Assembly (NCBI GenBank): GCA_963921245.4
Contig: CAWUEY030000001.1
Span: 186,001-250,000 of the forward strand
Direction: 5' to 3'
DNA: 64,000 nt
Source of the DNA: JABJGO01 sp963921245
GTDB lineage: Bacteria; Pseudomonadota; Alphaproteobacteria; Rhodospirillales; Casp-alpha2
The notes under the pieces were generated by a model. It had not been told where the DNA came from. It ran no database searches and saw only the letters and a program-made list of their open reading frames with translations. The number at the start of each line of letters is the position of its first letter. Within the stretch, counting starts at the first letter, position 1. The position numbers and the translations under genes were made by a program. Positions 45,407 through 55,119 of this stretch are shown one piece after another.

Positions 45407-46468
45407 TTGAACAAACTGGCTGACAATCTGCTGCACTGGTATGATCAAAACCGGCGGGAATTGCCGTGGCGGACGGCACCGGAACAAAAGCCCGACCCTT
45501 ACCACGTGTGGCTTTCGGAGATCATGTTGCAGCAGACCACGGTTGCAACGGTAAAACCACGTTTCAATGCGTTTCTGAAACGCTGGCCTGACGTTGTCTC
45601 ACTCGCCCGTGCATCTCTGGATGATGTGCTGCATGAATGGCAGGGGTTCGGGTACTATGCGCGTGCCCGCAACTTGCATAAATGCGCCCGAATGGTTACT
45701 CAACAACTTGATGGTCGGTTTCCCGACAATGAAACAGCCCTGAGAAACCTGCCTGGGGTTGGGGACTATACAGCGGCTGCTGTTGCCGCCATCGCATTTG
45801 GTGAAAAAACCACGCCTGTGGACGGCAACATTATCCGCGTCCTGTCGAGGCTCTATGCCATTCAAGATGTCATGCCCAAAGGTAAACCTGTCGTCGCGGA
45901 TTTGCTTGCCACCCTGGTGCCAGTGGACAGACCCGGGGATTTTGCGCAGGCATTGATGGATTTGGGCGCGGGTGTATGTCGTTCAAAAAAACCGGATTGT
46001 GCTCTTTGCCCTTTGCAATCTTGTTGTCTTGCTTTTGAAGCTGGTGATCCGGAAGCCTATCCGAAAAAACCGCGCCGCAAGAGAAAGCCCACGCGATATG
46101 GTTTGGTATACTGGATGTCAAATTCCGCCGGTGAGGTCTATCTGCAACAGCGCCCACCCTCCGGTTTACTGGGCGGTATGATGGAATTCCCGTCGACCGA
46201 GTGGCAGGAAACAGCGTTGCCGGTTGATGATTTGTTGAAAAATGCCCCTCTCAGTCACGTTGACTGGAAGTGCATTCCTGGACAAGTGCGCCATACATTC
46301 ACTCATTTTCATCTGACGCTTTCGGTTGCCAGGGCGACAGTTTCCGACCCAGCGTGGGGTGGCAACGGATATTGGATTGAGCCACGGAATTTTGGCGACC
46401 ATGCCCTGCCGAGCCTCATGAAAAAGGTTGCTTCGCACGTGGCAAAGGCTATCAGCGATAGCGCCTGA
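45407..46468 (+). CDS. mutY: A/G-specific adenine DNA glycosylase
   Basis: Repair enzyme that removes adenine mispaired with 8-oxoguanine. The 353-residue product appears to start at TTG 45407, as no ATG lies nearby. Key sites are E38 in LSEIMLQQTT, the HhH motif LPGVGDYTAAAVAAIAFG, catalytic D139 in TPVDGNIIRVLSRL, and Fe-S cysteines in CRSKKPDCALCPLQSCC. A C-terminal NUDIX-like 8-oxoG recognition domain follows (VYLQQRPPSGLLGGMMEFP). It is divergent from the dciA-like gene. Confidence 0.95.
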   Translation: MNKLADNLLHWYDQNRRELPWRTAPEQKPDPYHVWLSEIMLQQTTVATVKPRFNAFLKRWPDVVSLARASLDDVLHEWQGFGYYARARNLHKCARMVTQQLDGRFPDNETALRNLPGVGDYTAAAVAAIAFGEKTTPVDGNIIRVLSRLYAIQDVMPKGKPVVADLLATLVPVDRPGDFAQALMDLGAGVCRSKKPDCALCPLQSCCLAFEAGDPEAYPKKPRRKRKPTRYGLVYWMSNSAGEVYLQQRPPSGLLGGMMEFPSTEWQETALPVDDLLKNAPLSHVDWKCIPGQVRHTFTHFHLTLSVARATVSDPAWGGNGYWIEPRNFGDHALPSLMKKVASHVAKAISDSA

Positions 46469-47690
46469 GTCCTTCAAACAGCAAAGCCGTTGTGCCCATA
46501 CAGAAGCCTGCAAACACCAGGCAAATTGTCTCAACAGTTACATTTCGGTCCATGAAATACCCCATGGAAATCGGTCCGAGCGCCGTCGAAAAAACAGATA
46601 TTGACGAAAACAGTGATTTAATCGCACCCAGGTGAATAGTCCCGTATACTTCTGCCCATAATGACGTAATCCCTGAGTAGGTTATGCCACTGGTTACACC
46701 TACCAAAAACAGATAGGGGAGAGCCCACCACAGGCCGTCAAAGGCCCAGACAATAATGAGCGCCACTGCCATGGGCAGAAGGAATGTGGGCAAAGTCCGA
46801 ACGGCCGTGTAGCGATCAATCAGGGGACCGATAGCAAGCATGGCCAAAATTGATCCAACGGCGTAGACCCAGTAACTGGCTGTAAACCAAATGGGATCCC
46901 AACCTTTCAATTCGGCGAATGCCAAATGGTGAAAAAACAGTCCGGTGCCCACGAGGGATGGCGTTACGGCTGCGGGGACCACCATATAGAAACGTACATC
47001 GCGAAGAACCTCCGGCCGAGACCAGGATATATCCGTCTGGTTTCCGCTCTCTCGGGATCGCTGTTCGTTCAGATGATCTTCGTGTCGTGCCGCATGACCT
47101 CGAAGGAGCCATAACGCGGTCGGTAGGATAATGACCAGAATAATGAACGCTGTCAGTCCGTAGGTCGTTCGCCACCCAATCGTCCCGAGCAGCACAACCG
47201 CTGCTACAGGCAAGCACGACTCTCCGACAGCAAACCCCAACGAAGCCAAGGCAATCGCCTTTCCCCGATCGCGGGTCAAATACCGTGCCATGGCGGTTGA
47301 TCCTGTGTGGCTCATCAATCCCTGTCCGGTTTGCCTGAGAAAGAAAATTGCGAGAACGAGAACGATGTCGGACGGTACTACAGCCATAAAAGCACTCGCC
47401 GCGGCGAGAGCGAGTATCACCAACACGGCGTACCTTTGTAGTGGAATGCGATCAATAAACTGACCCGTCCAGGGTAGAACAAGGGCACTGGAAAGCGTGC
47501 CCACCATGTAAATCGCGCTCCAGGCGGTATGGCTGAGGCCAAACTCAGTCCGAAGGGAAGGACCGAAGACGCCGATGAAGTAGGTTTGCCCGAAGCTGGA
47601 GGCAAACAGGATAAAGAATCCGAAGGTCAGAAAACGGCCGTTTTCTCTGACAAGGCGAAAGTAGGCCGAAAAATCATGTAAACCGGTCAC
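46452..47690 (-). CDS. MFS transporter
   Basis: Major facilitator carrier of 412 residues with about 12 membrane segments (LTFGFFILFASSFGQTYFIG at the start, GVTSGITYSGITSLWAEVYG in the second half). It looks like the nitrate/oxalate-type or antibiotic-resistance carriers, but no substrate can be inferred. Its 3' end overlaps the convergent mutY by 17 bp. It follows apt on the same strand. Confidence 0.85.
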   Translation of the reverse strand: MTGLHDFSAYFRLVRENGRFLTFGFFILFASSFGQTYFIGVFGPSLRTEFGLSHTAWSAIYMVGTLSSALVLPWTGQFIDRIPLQRYAVLVILALAAASAFMAVVPSDIVLVLAIFFLRQTGQGLMSHTGSTAMARYLTRDRGKAIALASLGFAVGESCLPVAAVVLLGTIGWRTTYGLTAFIILVIILPTALWLLRGHAARHEDHLNEQRSRESGNQTDISWSRPEVLRDVRFYMVVPAAVTPSLVGTGLFFHHLAFAELKGWDPIWFTASYWVYAVGSILAMLAIGPLIDRYTAVRTLPTFLLPMAVALIIVWAFDGLWWALPYLFLVGVTSGITYSGITSLWAEVYGTIHLGAIKSLFSSISVFSTALGPISMGYFMDRNVTVETICLVFAGFCMGTTALLFEGLRRYR

Positions 47691-47710
47691 GAGCGCCCAG
47701 ATCGTTTTGG

Positions 47711-48229
47711 TTAACTGTCGTACTGGATGAGGGAATCGAACGAAGTGTCGCCGAGCTTTTCACGGCCGTTGAGAAAACTCAGCTCAATAATACCGGCGGC
47801 GCCGACGACGTTCGCACCGGCCTGGTTCAACAATTCAATTGATGCTCCGAGAGTGCCGCCGGTCGCAAGCAGATCATCAAGAATGACCACCCTGTCACCC
47901 GGCTTTACGGCTCCAGCCTGGATTTCAATAACATCCGTACCGTATTCCAGGGCGTATTCATGGCTTATGGTGTCGCCGGGCAGTTTCCCTTTCTTTCTGA
48001 CCATGGCAAATCCCAGGTTAAGTTCGAGAGCGATCGGCGCCGCCGTCAGAAAACCACGCGATTCTATACCGAACAATAGGTCCGGACTGTATTGTCTTAC
48101 GATTGTATTCAGCCGGTCGATCGCGTGACGCCACGCCTGCGGATGCGCAAGCAACGTTGATATGTCGTAAAACAGAATGCCGGGGAGCGGGAAATCCGGT
48201 ACAGATCGAATGTGGTCTTTCAGGTCCAT
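47711..48229 (-). CDS. apt: Adenine phosphoribosyltransferase
   Basis: Purine salvage enzyme making AMP from adenine and PRPP. Start ATG 48229 with GAGG upstream gives 172 residues, the family length; the open frame extends further upstream without support. Motifs are VPDFPLPGILFYDISTLL at the N-terminus, IESRGFLTAAPIALELNLGF and the PRPP loop VVILDDLLATGGTLGAS. Confidence 0.95.
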   Translation of the reverse strand: MDLKDHIRSVPDFPLPGILFYDISTLLAHPQAWRHAIDRLNTIVRQYSPDLLFGIESRGFLTAAPIALELNLGFAMVRKKGKLPGDTISHEYALEYGTDVIEIQAGAVKPGDRVVILDDLLATGGTLGASIELLNQAGANVVGAAGIIELSFLNGREKLGDTSFDSLIQYDS

Positions 48230-48349
48230 GACGGTTTTCCCCTCGGTAAGGTGATGCGTGCACCGCGTCTCGAAACACGGTTGCTTTTTTCGTGATAACA
48301 GTGATCCTGCAGGCGAACAGGGACAACAAAAATTAGCAGAATACAAGCT

Positions 48350-49222
48350 TTGTCTGAACCATCCGATACGAATACGTTGCCGGAAAACGGCTGGGCTCCG
48401 CTGATCATTGCCGTCGCGCCGAACGGGGCGCACCGAAACAAACAAGATCACCCCGCGTTACCTATGACGGCTTTGGAAAGTGCGACAGAGGCCGCCGCCT
48501 GTCGGGCCGCCGGTGCGGCGATGATCCACCTGCACGTCCGTGATAATGACGGAAGACATTCCCTGGATGCGGGCCTCTACCGGGATGCGATCAGGGAAAT
48601 CAGATCGGCTGTTGGCGACGAACTGATCATTCAGGTAACAACCGAAGCCGTTGGCGTTTACACCGCAGAGCAGCAAATGGCGATGGTTCGTGACCTCAGA
48701 CCCGAAGCTATTTCCACTGCTCTACGCGAGTTGATTCCGGATGCCGCCGCCGAAATTGCCGCCGCCGATTTTTACCTATGGACGCAGAAGGAAAACATTG
48801 CCGTTCAGTTCATTCTCTATGACGCGAAGGATGTGACACGGTTTGCCGAATTGCGCCGTCGCGGTGTCCTGCCAGATGGCCCCGCTTTCGTTCTCTATGT
48901 GCTGGGACGCTATACAAAAGGACAAAGATCCTCACCAGCCAACCTACTACCCTTCCTCGAAGCCGCCCGCCTTCAAAGTGGTGATTGGCACTGGAGCGTC
49001 TGTGCATTTGGGCCTCTTGAAGGGGCTTGTGCTATCGCTGCCGCCAGCCTCGGCGGGCACGTGAGGGTTGGTCTGGAGAACAATTTTGTTCTGAACAATG
49101 GGATGCAGGCGCCCGACAATGCGGCTTTGGTGCGTCAGGTATATGAGAGCGCCCAATATCTCTCACGTCCCGTTGCAAATGCCGACGAGGCACGGGAACT
49201 CCTTAGTCGAATGGCAAACTAG
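48350..49222 (+). CDS. BKACE (DUF849) beta-keto acid cleavage enzyme
   Basis: A zinc-dependent Claisen-type enzyme of 290 residues. The family condenses a beta-keto acid with acetyl-CoA and cleaves it; 3-keto-5-aminohexanoate cleavage in lysine fermentation is the type reaction, with many other substrates known. Zn ligands are visible in MIHLHVRDNDGRHSL (two His) and GHVRVGLENNFVL (Glu). The start appears to be TTG 48350 without a good ribosome binding site; the next ATG is too far inside. Confidence 0.88.
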   Translation: MSEPSDTNTLPENGWAPLIIAVAPNGAHRNKQDHPALPMTALESATEAAACRAAGAAMIHLHVRDNDGRHSLDAGLYRDAIREIRSAVGDELIIQVTTEAVGVYTAEQQMAMVRDLRPEAISTALRELIPDAAAEIAAADFYLWTQKENIAVQFILYDAKDVTRFAELRRRGVLPDGPAFVLYVLGRYTKGQRSSPANLLPFLEAARLQSGDWHWSVCAFGPLEGACAIAAASLGGHVRVGLENNFVLNNGMQAPDNAALVRQVYESAQYLSRPVANADEARELLSRMAN

Positions 49223-49522
49223 AGCCACAGATACAGTAAGGGTATCGGTTGGTGTAACGGGTGGGTATTAGCTGCCCTGCTGTGCGATTTGCCCGCCTGG
49301 TAAACAAATGCGGAAAGAAACCGGCATTCGGTGCTCTGCTGAATCCACCGCTGGTTCCATGGCCAACATCAACACCATTCGTCCCGGTGAGTTGGGATTC
49401 GGTATTGCTCAGTCCGGATGGCAATCCTGGTGCCTATTTCCGGCTGGTCGGTCATCCTTCCGCATTGCCACAAAAAAGGCCGTTCAATTTGAGCGGCCTT
49501 TTAACTGAACCTACAGAGGGGG
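49223..49522. other. Intergenic region between BKACE and cytochrome c genes
   Basis: About 300 bp without a supported gene. Short frames in it lack family resemblance. Its only clear structure is the terminator hairpin at 49474-49502. Confidence 0.5.
49474..49502 (-). terminator. Rho-independent terminator, probably bidirectional
   Basis: AAAAGGCCG (49474-49482) pairs with CGGCCTTTT (49494-49502); the inner bases also pair, leaving almost no loop. A-rich and T-rich flanks on both sides make it work either way. It lies 21 bp past the stop of the cytochrome c gene on the minus strand and downstream of the BKACE gene on the plus strand. Confidence 0.85.
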
Positions 49523-49921
49523 TTATTTGAAGGTTGCCATATACTCAATCAGATTGGCGCGTTGCTCATCTTTCTTAACCCCCGCGAACGACATCTTGGT
49601 TTTTTTGAGAAACTTTCTGGGTTTTTTGATAAATAGGTCGAGATTTTCTTCGGTCCATACCAGTCCGTCTGCCGCAGCGGCCGTCAGGGCATCCGAGTAG
49701 GAAAAATCAGCGTTTGCCGCCGCCGGTTTCCCGACAATACCAAAAAGGTTCGGTCCAATCCTGTTTTTTCCGCCTTCTTCCATGGTGTGACAGGCTTTGC
49801 ATTTTTTGAATACCTTTTCACCCTTCGCAACATCGGCGTGAGCCGGATTTGACACCGCACCGACAGCACCGACAATAGCGATAGCGGCGATAGCGAAGGA
49901 CGTTGGGAGTGATTTCTTCAT
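49523..49921 (-). CDS. Class I cytochrome c (c550/c2-like)
   Basis: Periplasmic electron carrier of 132 residues. A signal peptide (SFAIAAIAIVGAVGAVSNPAHA) ends near residue 29; the haem motif is C41-K-A-C44-H45, then the conserved RIGPNLFGIVGKPAA and the axial Met in TKMSFAGVKKDEQ. It is monocistronic, with a strong terminator downstream. Confidence 0.94.
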   Translation of the reverse strand: MKKSLPTSFAIAAIAIVGAVGAVSNPAHADVAKGEKVFKKCKACHTMEEGGKNRIGPNLFGIVGKPAAANADFSYSDALTAAAADGLVWTEENLDLFIKKPRKFLKKTKMSFAGVKKDEQRANLIEYMATFK

Positions 49922-50057
49922 AAAGCTCTCTCTTTGTTCGGGACCTGAAGGCCTTTGAATAAAAGTCGTATTTTTAAGGGCGCAATTCTAGACGGATATT
50001 CTCGATATTCAACCGCTCAACAGTGATTTCACAATAATGTAATCAGCGATTTTGCGG

Positions 50058-51203
50058 TTATCTGGATTGCAGTTCTTCCCAGATTTCATGGTTTTCGGTA
50101 AAAACCTCCAGGGCTTGCCATTCCGCTGCAAACTGCGCGTCTTCCTGCAGCCACGCCGCAACGATCTTGGACCAATGTTCTTCCAGTATTTGCGCGACAT
50201 TATCAGGTAATCGGCGAACGTCTACACCGTCCGCCGATATTGATTTGAGGGCGTCAAAATGTGCTTCGATACCTAATTTCAAACTATTGGAAACCGCGTT
50301 GTGGCAAGCGGATTCCAACCCGGCCTGAAGCGGAGGTGTTAATGAATTCCAAATGTCTCGCTGCAACGCCAGAACGAGCAGGGTGCTTCGTCGATGCCAG
50401 CCGTCCGTATACAACACACGGGCACCTTTGGCGGCCCCCTGCCGGTAATCTGAGGCGACAGGCCCAAGAACCAGCCCGTCGATAGTACCGTTGGCAAGAG
50501 CGTCAATGGCTTGTTGCGCGGGATGCTCGACAACCTGCACGCCCGCTTCTCTGAGCAGGGTTGCGGCCAGACCCTTAGCATGGATATTCTTATCAGCCAA
50601 ATCAGTCGGGCTGTTGATTTCCGAACTGAACCATCCACCTGTGAACCCGAGTTCCAACCCACATGGAATAGCCTGGATCATTGCGTCAGGAAAAGCGTCA
50701 TTCACCCTTTTTCTCACACTTCCCTGATTGACCCAAAGAGCCATTTTCTGGGCAGAGTGTCCAAATGGAAGCCCGGACGCAATGCGTATGGAAGGTGCCA
50801 ATGGTTCGAGATGTCGGAGCGAAACAAATGCCGCATCAATGGCTTGGGACGATAATGCAGCGGAGATTTCACCGACAGATACCAGAGTTTCCGGCTCCTG
50901 GAACGAGATAGCCAGTTTGGATCCCGAAATCCTCTGAATATCCTCTACCAGGATGTCGAGCACCTTGCCGACGGCGGGGGTATCCATCGAAAACCCACTG
51001 GAAACCGATAAAGTGACGCTCTCAGGTGATCCGCCCAGAGACGTCCCTACACCGTGGCTTGATTGAGGCGTCAACGCTTCGGTGTCTGTTTGATTGTCGC
51101 TTCGGACTGATTTCTCTGTCTGAAGCCGAGGAGCAACAACAGATGTGCCGAAAAGTATTCCGATGACGATACCAACAACCAGACCGACGATAACCTTGTA
51201 CAT
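50058..51203 (-). CDS. Membrane-anchored TRAP-type substrate-binding protein
   Basis: A 381-residue protein related to DctP-type TRAP solute-binding proteins. Start ATG 51203 follows GAGGA. The N-terminus is an apparent uncleaved or long anchor (MYKVIVGLVVGIVIGILFGT), followed by a Ser/Thr-rich linker up to about residue 65, then the binding fold (LGFTGGWFSSEINSPTDLAD, NIHAKGLAATLLREAGVQVV, VLYTDGWHRRSTLLVLALQR). No DctQ/DctM permease genes are nearby, so it may be an orphan receptor or serve a permease elsewhere. Confidence 0.75.
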   Translation of the reverse strand: MYKVIVGLVVGIVIGILFGTSVVAPRLQTEKSVRSDNQTDTEALTPQSSHGVGTSLGGSPESVTLSVSSGFSMDTPAVGKVLDILVEDIQRISGSKLAISFQEPETLVSVGEISAALSSQAIDAAFVSLRHLEPLAPSIRIASGLPFGHSAQKMALWVNQGSVRKRVNDAFPDAMIQAIPCGLELGFTGGWFSSEINSPTDLADKNIHAKGLAATLLREAGVQVVEHPAQQAIDALANGTIDGLVLGPVASDYRQGAAKGARVLYTDGWHRRSTLLVLALQRDIWNSLTPPLQAGLESACHNAVSNSLKLGIEAHFDALKSISADGVDVRRLPDNVAQILEEHWSKIVAAWLQEDAQFAAEWQALEVFTENHEIWEELQSR

Positions 51204-51352
51204 GTGTTCCTCAAAATAAATACTTGCTGCGGTTACTTCAACTCTACCACGACCACTTGTCATTGTGCCAAAACCGATTTCGACGAAAACACAAAAAGAA
51301 GCGAAGAGTCCTTTTCAGGGATGGAGAACCGTGAGGGTATGTCTGAAAAAAA

Positions 51353-52531
51353 CTACGATGGAGATGCCCCAGGTCTGGGCGCACGGGTCATGCCCATGGC
51401 AAAACCTGTTGCTATCGCCGAAAACGCTGTGGCCAACAGGAACGGATAGGCGAGATCCCATGTGCCGACGATTCCTGCTATCAGGGCACCAAGTGCACCA
51501 ACCCCGTCCATCAGAGAAAAGGCAATGCCCAGAGTTGTTGATTCCTTGTTGCCGGAATGCTCAACCGCGGTTGCCAGCAAGGCAGAGCGGATCGAGACCA
51601 GCACACCGATAGCAACCACCTGCAAAATCACGATACCGAGAAGATTTGGCACCACAAACATGGAACCAGCGGCCAGAGCGGCAAGCACATTGCCATAAAT
51701 GGAAACAGGGCGGCGGCCTATCCGGTCCGAAAGCGCCCCGACAATGGGCTGCAACAAGGCACCGGCCAGCAACATGATGGAAAACAGGATACCGGTCATA
51801 CTGGTGTCGAGCGCGTGAACACGTTGCAGATACAATGGAACCATACTGAGCAATGCCATCAGGGCCATGTTATAGAAACAGATCAGCATGACCACACCCA
51901 GGCCATCTCTGGTCATCCAGGATTGCCACAGCTCAACAAAATCGGCCCTGCTGAGCACGGTTTTGTCACGCCTGGGGATGTGGCGGGCTATCGGGATAAA
52001 CAAAACAGCCATGATGGCGCTCGGAATGACGCAGACCTGTAGCGTTGTTGTCCAGTCCAGATGCGACAGCAAGAACCCGGCGGCCAGCGGGCCGGCAACA
52101 TCGGCGATGGTTCCGCCCATGGCGTGAATACCGAGTACTTTTGCCCGTGAACCGGGGAATTGCTCGACAACAACGCCGGTTGCCACAGGGTGCCAGATCG
52201 CATCACCGATTCCCGCAACAGCCAGGAGGATAGCCAGAGTCCAGTAACTGGTGGCATAGGACGCCATGAAATAGCCGACGGCGACCCAGACAAACGTCAA
52301 CAACAGCAATCTCCCCCGGTCGGAAATAGTGTCCGAAATAACCCCCGCCGGAAAATAAGCCAGCGCCGCACCCACACTGTGGATGGTGAAGAGAAAACCC
52401 AGTTCTGCCGGAGACATATCCATGCTGAGGGCAACCGCCGGGGCAATGATCCAGATGGCACACGGCGCGAAGTCGTTGCAGAAATGACCGGCTGTAAACC
52501 ACGGCAACATCCGGGCAGGCATGTTGGACAT
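51353..52531 (-). CDS. MFS transporter
   Basis: Major facilitator carrier of about 392 residues. I chose ATG 52531 because GGGAG lies upstream; ATG 52555 is the alternative. It opens with LPWFTAGHFCNDFAPCAIWI and has the loop GALSDRIGRRPVSIYGN between segments of the second half. It resembles fosmidomycin-resistance/Fsr-like or sugar efflux carriers in outline; the substrate is unknown. It follows the M24 peptidase gene by about 145 bp on the same strand. Confidence 0.85.
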   Translation of the reverse strand: MSNMPARMLPWFTAGHFCNDFAPCAIWIIAPAVALSMDMSPAELGFLFTIHSVGAALAYFPAGVISDTISDRGRLLLLTFVWVAVGYFMASYATSYWTLAILLAVAGIGDAIWHPVATGVVVEQFPGSRAKVLGIHAMGGTIADVAGPLAAGFLLSHLDWTTTLQVCVIPSAIMAVLFIPIARHIPRRDKTVLSRADFVELWQSWMTRDGLGVVMLICFYNMALMALLSMVPLYLQRVHALDTSMTGILFSIMLLAGALLQPIVGALSDRIGRRPVSIYGNVLAALAAGSMFVVPNLLGIVILQVVAIGVLVSIRSALLATAVEHSGNKESTTLGIAFSLMDGVGALGALIAGIVGTWDLAYPFLLATAFSAIATGFAMGMTRAPRPGASPS

Positions 52532-52677
52532 ATCAGCAGGCTCCCAGGGGTTCATCGTGCGGACCGTGGTTAAAATTTACGGTTTGGACCAGTCCGTAAC
52601 CGGGCGGCGGCGCGGCGGGGAGTTGCGGGAGGACAATGAGGAACACCATTGGTACCGCCCGCGTCCGTGAGGATGTG

Positions 52678-53847
52678 TCAGCGTACAATAGGCATCTCTT
52701 CTGGTGCACGGCGACTTAACCATTCCGCACCGTCTCCGGTGATGACGATGTTCTCCTCGTGTACCATCTGCCGGCCCGGCGCGAACGCCATGCCCGGTTC
52801 CAGCGTGAGGACCACACCGGGTTCTAGAACCGTACCGTCATTAGGCGTATTTGACGGCCATTCGGTAAGCTGCATGCCAAGGCCGTGTCCCATCCGCCCC
52901 ACATCGTTTCCAAGGGCACCGCCGTCCTCCAGCACCTGCCACATGGCGGCCCACACATCCGATGTGGTGGCACCGGGACGAGCGGCTTGGAAACCCGCAT
53001 CTGTTGAGCGAAACACGGTTTCATAGGCTTTCAGGGTCAGCGCATCCACGTTGCCAAAACCAAAGTTGCGATCAAAATCGCAAAAGTACCCGTCGTAGGT
53101 TGTGCCGGTATCGATGATCAGAACATCCCCGGCCTCGATGATCCGCTCGCCGGGTCCCATGATGATGTTGCCGTAACCGCCAGGACCGGCACCACCTACG
53201 ATATAGGGAGAATTGTCGGCACCTCTGTTCAGGAGGTCTATTCGAAACCGCCGACAGTTCGCCCGCTCGCTTTCTCCCATGCGCAGGCTTTGCGGCAAGG
53301 CCTCGAAAGCATCCGAGGTGAGCCGACAGACATGTCTGATCTTGGCTATTTCTGCTGCGGATTTAACATAGCGGATGCGATGAACCTCCTCGGCCACATC
53401 GACAATTTCCACACCAGACAAGCGATCCAGCAGGGCGACAAAATCCCCGGCGGGCATGCGTAACAGGCTTTCATGGCCCATCTGTACCCCCAGTCGGTTA
53501 CGCCCCTTCAGTATGGGCGTGAGAATACCCGCGAGCAGGGAGATGCCATCGTCATCCGGTGTCGGGGCTGGCCAGGTATGGATGTTATCGACCCAGGTCG
53601 CCCGCATGCCTTCGGCACCAATCTCCGGGATCACGGCAATGGGTTTGCCGATAGCGGGCAGCACGGTGTACCAGGGTCGGGTCGGACTTTCCCAGAACTG
53701 GGTATGGAAACCCGTAAAGTAGCGAACTTCCGGTTCCATGGTCAGCAGTATGGCATCGATGTCTTGAGCCCGCATGACCCTTTGCACGCGATCCATGCGG
53801 CCTTCAAACTCGGCCTGTTCAAATCCGCGCGGTGGCGGTGTCGTCAT
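52678..53847 (-). CDS. M24-family Xaa-Pro peptidase-like protein
   Basis: Pita-bread-fold hydrolase of 389 residues with a creatinase-like N-terminal domain. Start ATG 53847 follows AAGGAG. Metal ligands are visible as Asp in LIIDTGTTYDGYFCDFDRNF, His in MGHGLGMQLTEWPS, Glu in TLEPGMAF and Glu in HEENIVIT. It may be an aminopeptidase P/prolidase or a specialised hydrolase (creatinase, ectoine hydrolase). It is unlike the DddP-like protein at 19832 in its active-site surroundings. Confidence 0.86.
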   Translation of the reverse strand: MTTPPPRGFEQAEFEGRMDRVQRVMRAQDIDAILLTMEPEVRYFTGFHTQFWESPTRPWYTVLPAIGKPIAVIPEIGAEGMRATWVDNIHTWPAPTPDDDGISLLAGILTPILKGRNRLGVQMGHESLLRMPAGDFVALLDRLSGVEIVDVAEEVHRIRYVKSAAEIAKIRHVCRLTSDAFEALPQSLRMGESERANCRRFRIDLLNRGADNSPYIVGGAGPGGYGNIIMGPGERIIEAGDVLIIDTGTTYDGYFCDFDRNFGFGNVDALTLKAYETVFRSTDAGFQAARPGATTSDVWAAMWQVLEDGGALGNDVGRMGHGLGMQLTEWPSNTPNDGTVLEPGVVLTLEPGMAFAPGRQMVHEENIVITGDGAEWLSRRAPEEMPIVR

Positions 53848-54030
53848 GGTCTGCTCCTTCCGGCGCAACACCCCCGGCGATCAATCCGCCGAATACATCC
53901 GGCAAGCAGGGTGGCCCCGAGGGTACGCCATTGCAGGTTCCTAGCAAAGCGTAGCGTTTCCGCGGACTCCCGATACAAGACGCGGCGCTCGGCGGGACTG
54001 ACCGCATCCAGGGTGCTGGGATGGATTTCA

Positions 54031-55119
54031 TCAACGACTCAGCCGCCAAAGTCCCCCGTCATCTTCGTCTGTGAGAATCAGGATCGCGCCGTCCGCCGCC
54101 ACGGCAACATCGCGAATGCGGCCGATTTGCTCACGGATCAGATTTTGCTCACCCATGATCCGATTATCCGCCAGTTTCACATGGACCAGCATCTCGAATT
54201 TGAGCGCACCCACCAACAGGTCGCCGTTAAACTCCGGAAACATCTCACCCTCGTAAAAGGCCATTCCGGAAGGCGCGATAGAGGGCGTCCAGTGATGTAC
54301 AGGATCGGCGTATCCCGGTGCAGACGTGCCCATTCCAATATCACCACCGCCGTATTCTTCACCGAAACTGACTACCGGCCAGCCAAAATTTTCGCCGCCC
54401 CGGACAATGTTGATTTCGTCACCCCCCTGCGGACCGTGTTCGTGGATCCAGACGTCACCGGTTCGGGCATGAATGGCGAGGCCCTGTGGGTTGCGATTGC
54501 CGATGGAAAATAACTCCGGTAACCAGTTCCGGCCGTCGCTGTAGGGGTTGTTGGCGGGCACCGAACCATCGGGGTTAAGGCGGATCACACTGCCCGGATG
54601 TACGCTCGGGTCCTGTGAATTCATCCGATCACCGCGGTCGCCCAGTGTCATGACAATGGTGCCGTCCGGTCTTTCGCCGAGCCGACAGCCGAAATGTATG
54701 CGGCTGTTTATCCAGGGACGGGCGATAAAAACATCGCCAAATCGCTCCAGCCCGAAAGGCGTCAGTTGACCATGTCCCAGTGCCGTTGCACTGCCCCCTG
54801 TATCGCCCGGTTTGGCGTAACAGAGCCAGACGGTACGATCGCTCGAGACCATGACATCCAATAACCCGCCCTGGCCGCGCGCCCGAACCCTCGGCACACC
54901 GGTCATCTCGGTCATGTTCCCGGTTTGCAGATTCAGGCGCACCAGACGCCCACCCCGTTCGGTAATCAGAACCGTGTGGTTGTTCACAAAGTCCATACCC
55001 CAGGGATGTTCCAGATCGGGACCGATCCGCTCCAGCCGCAGGTCCGAGGCCTGCGCGGTCTGGGCGATCAGTGCAATCAGGATTGCGACGGTAAACAACA
55101 GGGGCAACATCAGACGCAT
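54031..55119 (-). CDS. PQQ-dependent sugar dehydrogenase (soluble GDH/YliI-like)
   Basis: Secreted six-bladed beta-propeller dehydrogenase of 362 residues, with a signal peptide (LPLLFTVAILIALIAQTAQA). Characteristic stretches are LEHPWGMDFVNNHTVLITER, QGGLLDVMVSSD, FSIGNRNPQGLAIHARTGDV and WIHEHGPQGGDEINIVRGGE. It oxidises aldoses or related sugars with PQQ. PQQ synthesis genes are not in the window. A long AT-rich upstream region suggests regulation. Confidence 0.9.
   Translation of the reverse strand: MRLMLPLLFTVAILIALIAQTAQASDLRLERIGPDLEHPWGMDFVNNHTVLITERGGRLVRLNLQTGNMTEMTGVPRVRARGQGGLLDVMVSSDRTVWLCYAKPGDTGGSATALGHGQLTPFGLERFGDVFIARPWINSRIHFGCRLGERPDGTIVMTLGDRGDRMNSQDPSVHPGSVIRLNPDGSVPANNPYSDGRNWLPELFSIGNRNPQGLAIHARTGDVWIHEHGPQGGDEINIVRGGENFGWPVVSFGEEYGGGDIGMGTSAPGYADPVHHWTPSIAPSGMAFYEGEMFPEFNGDLLVGALKFEMLVHVKLADNRIMGEQNLIREQIGRIRDVAVAADGAILILTDEDDGGLWRLSR

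Noticed and set aside
53473..54513. 346-codon plus-strand open frame across two minus-strand genes
   Set aside because: It runs antisense through the M24 peptidase and PQQ dehydrogenase genes, both of which have clear family motifs; the translated product has no recognisable order.
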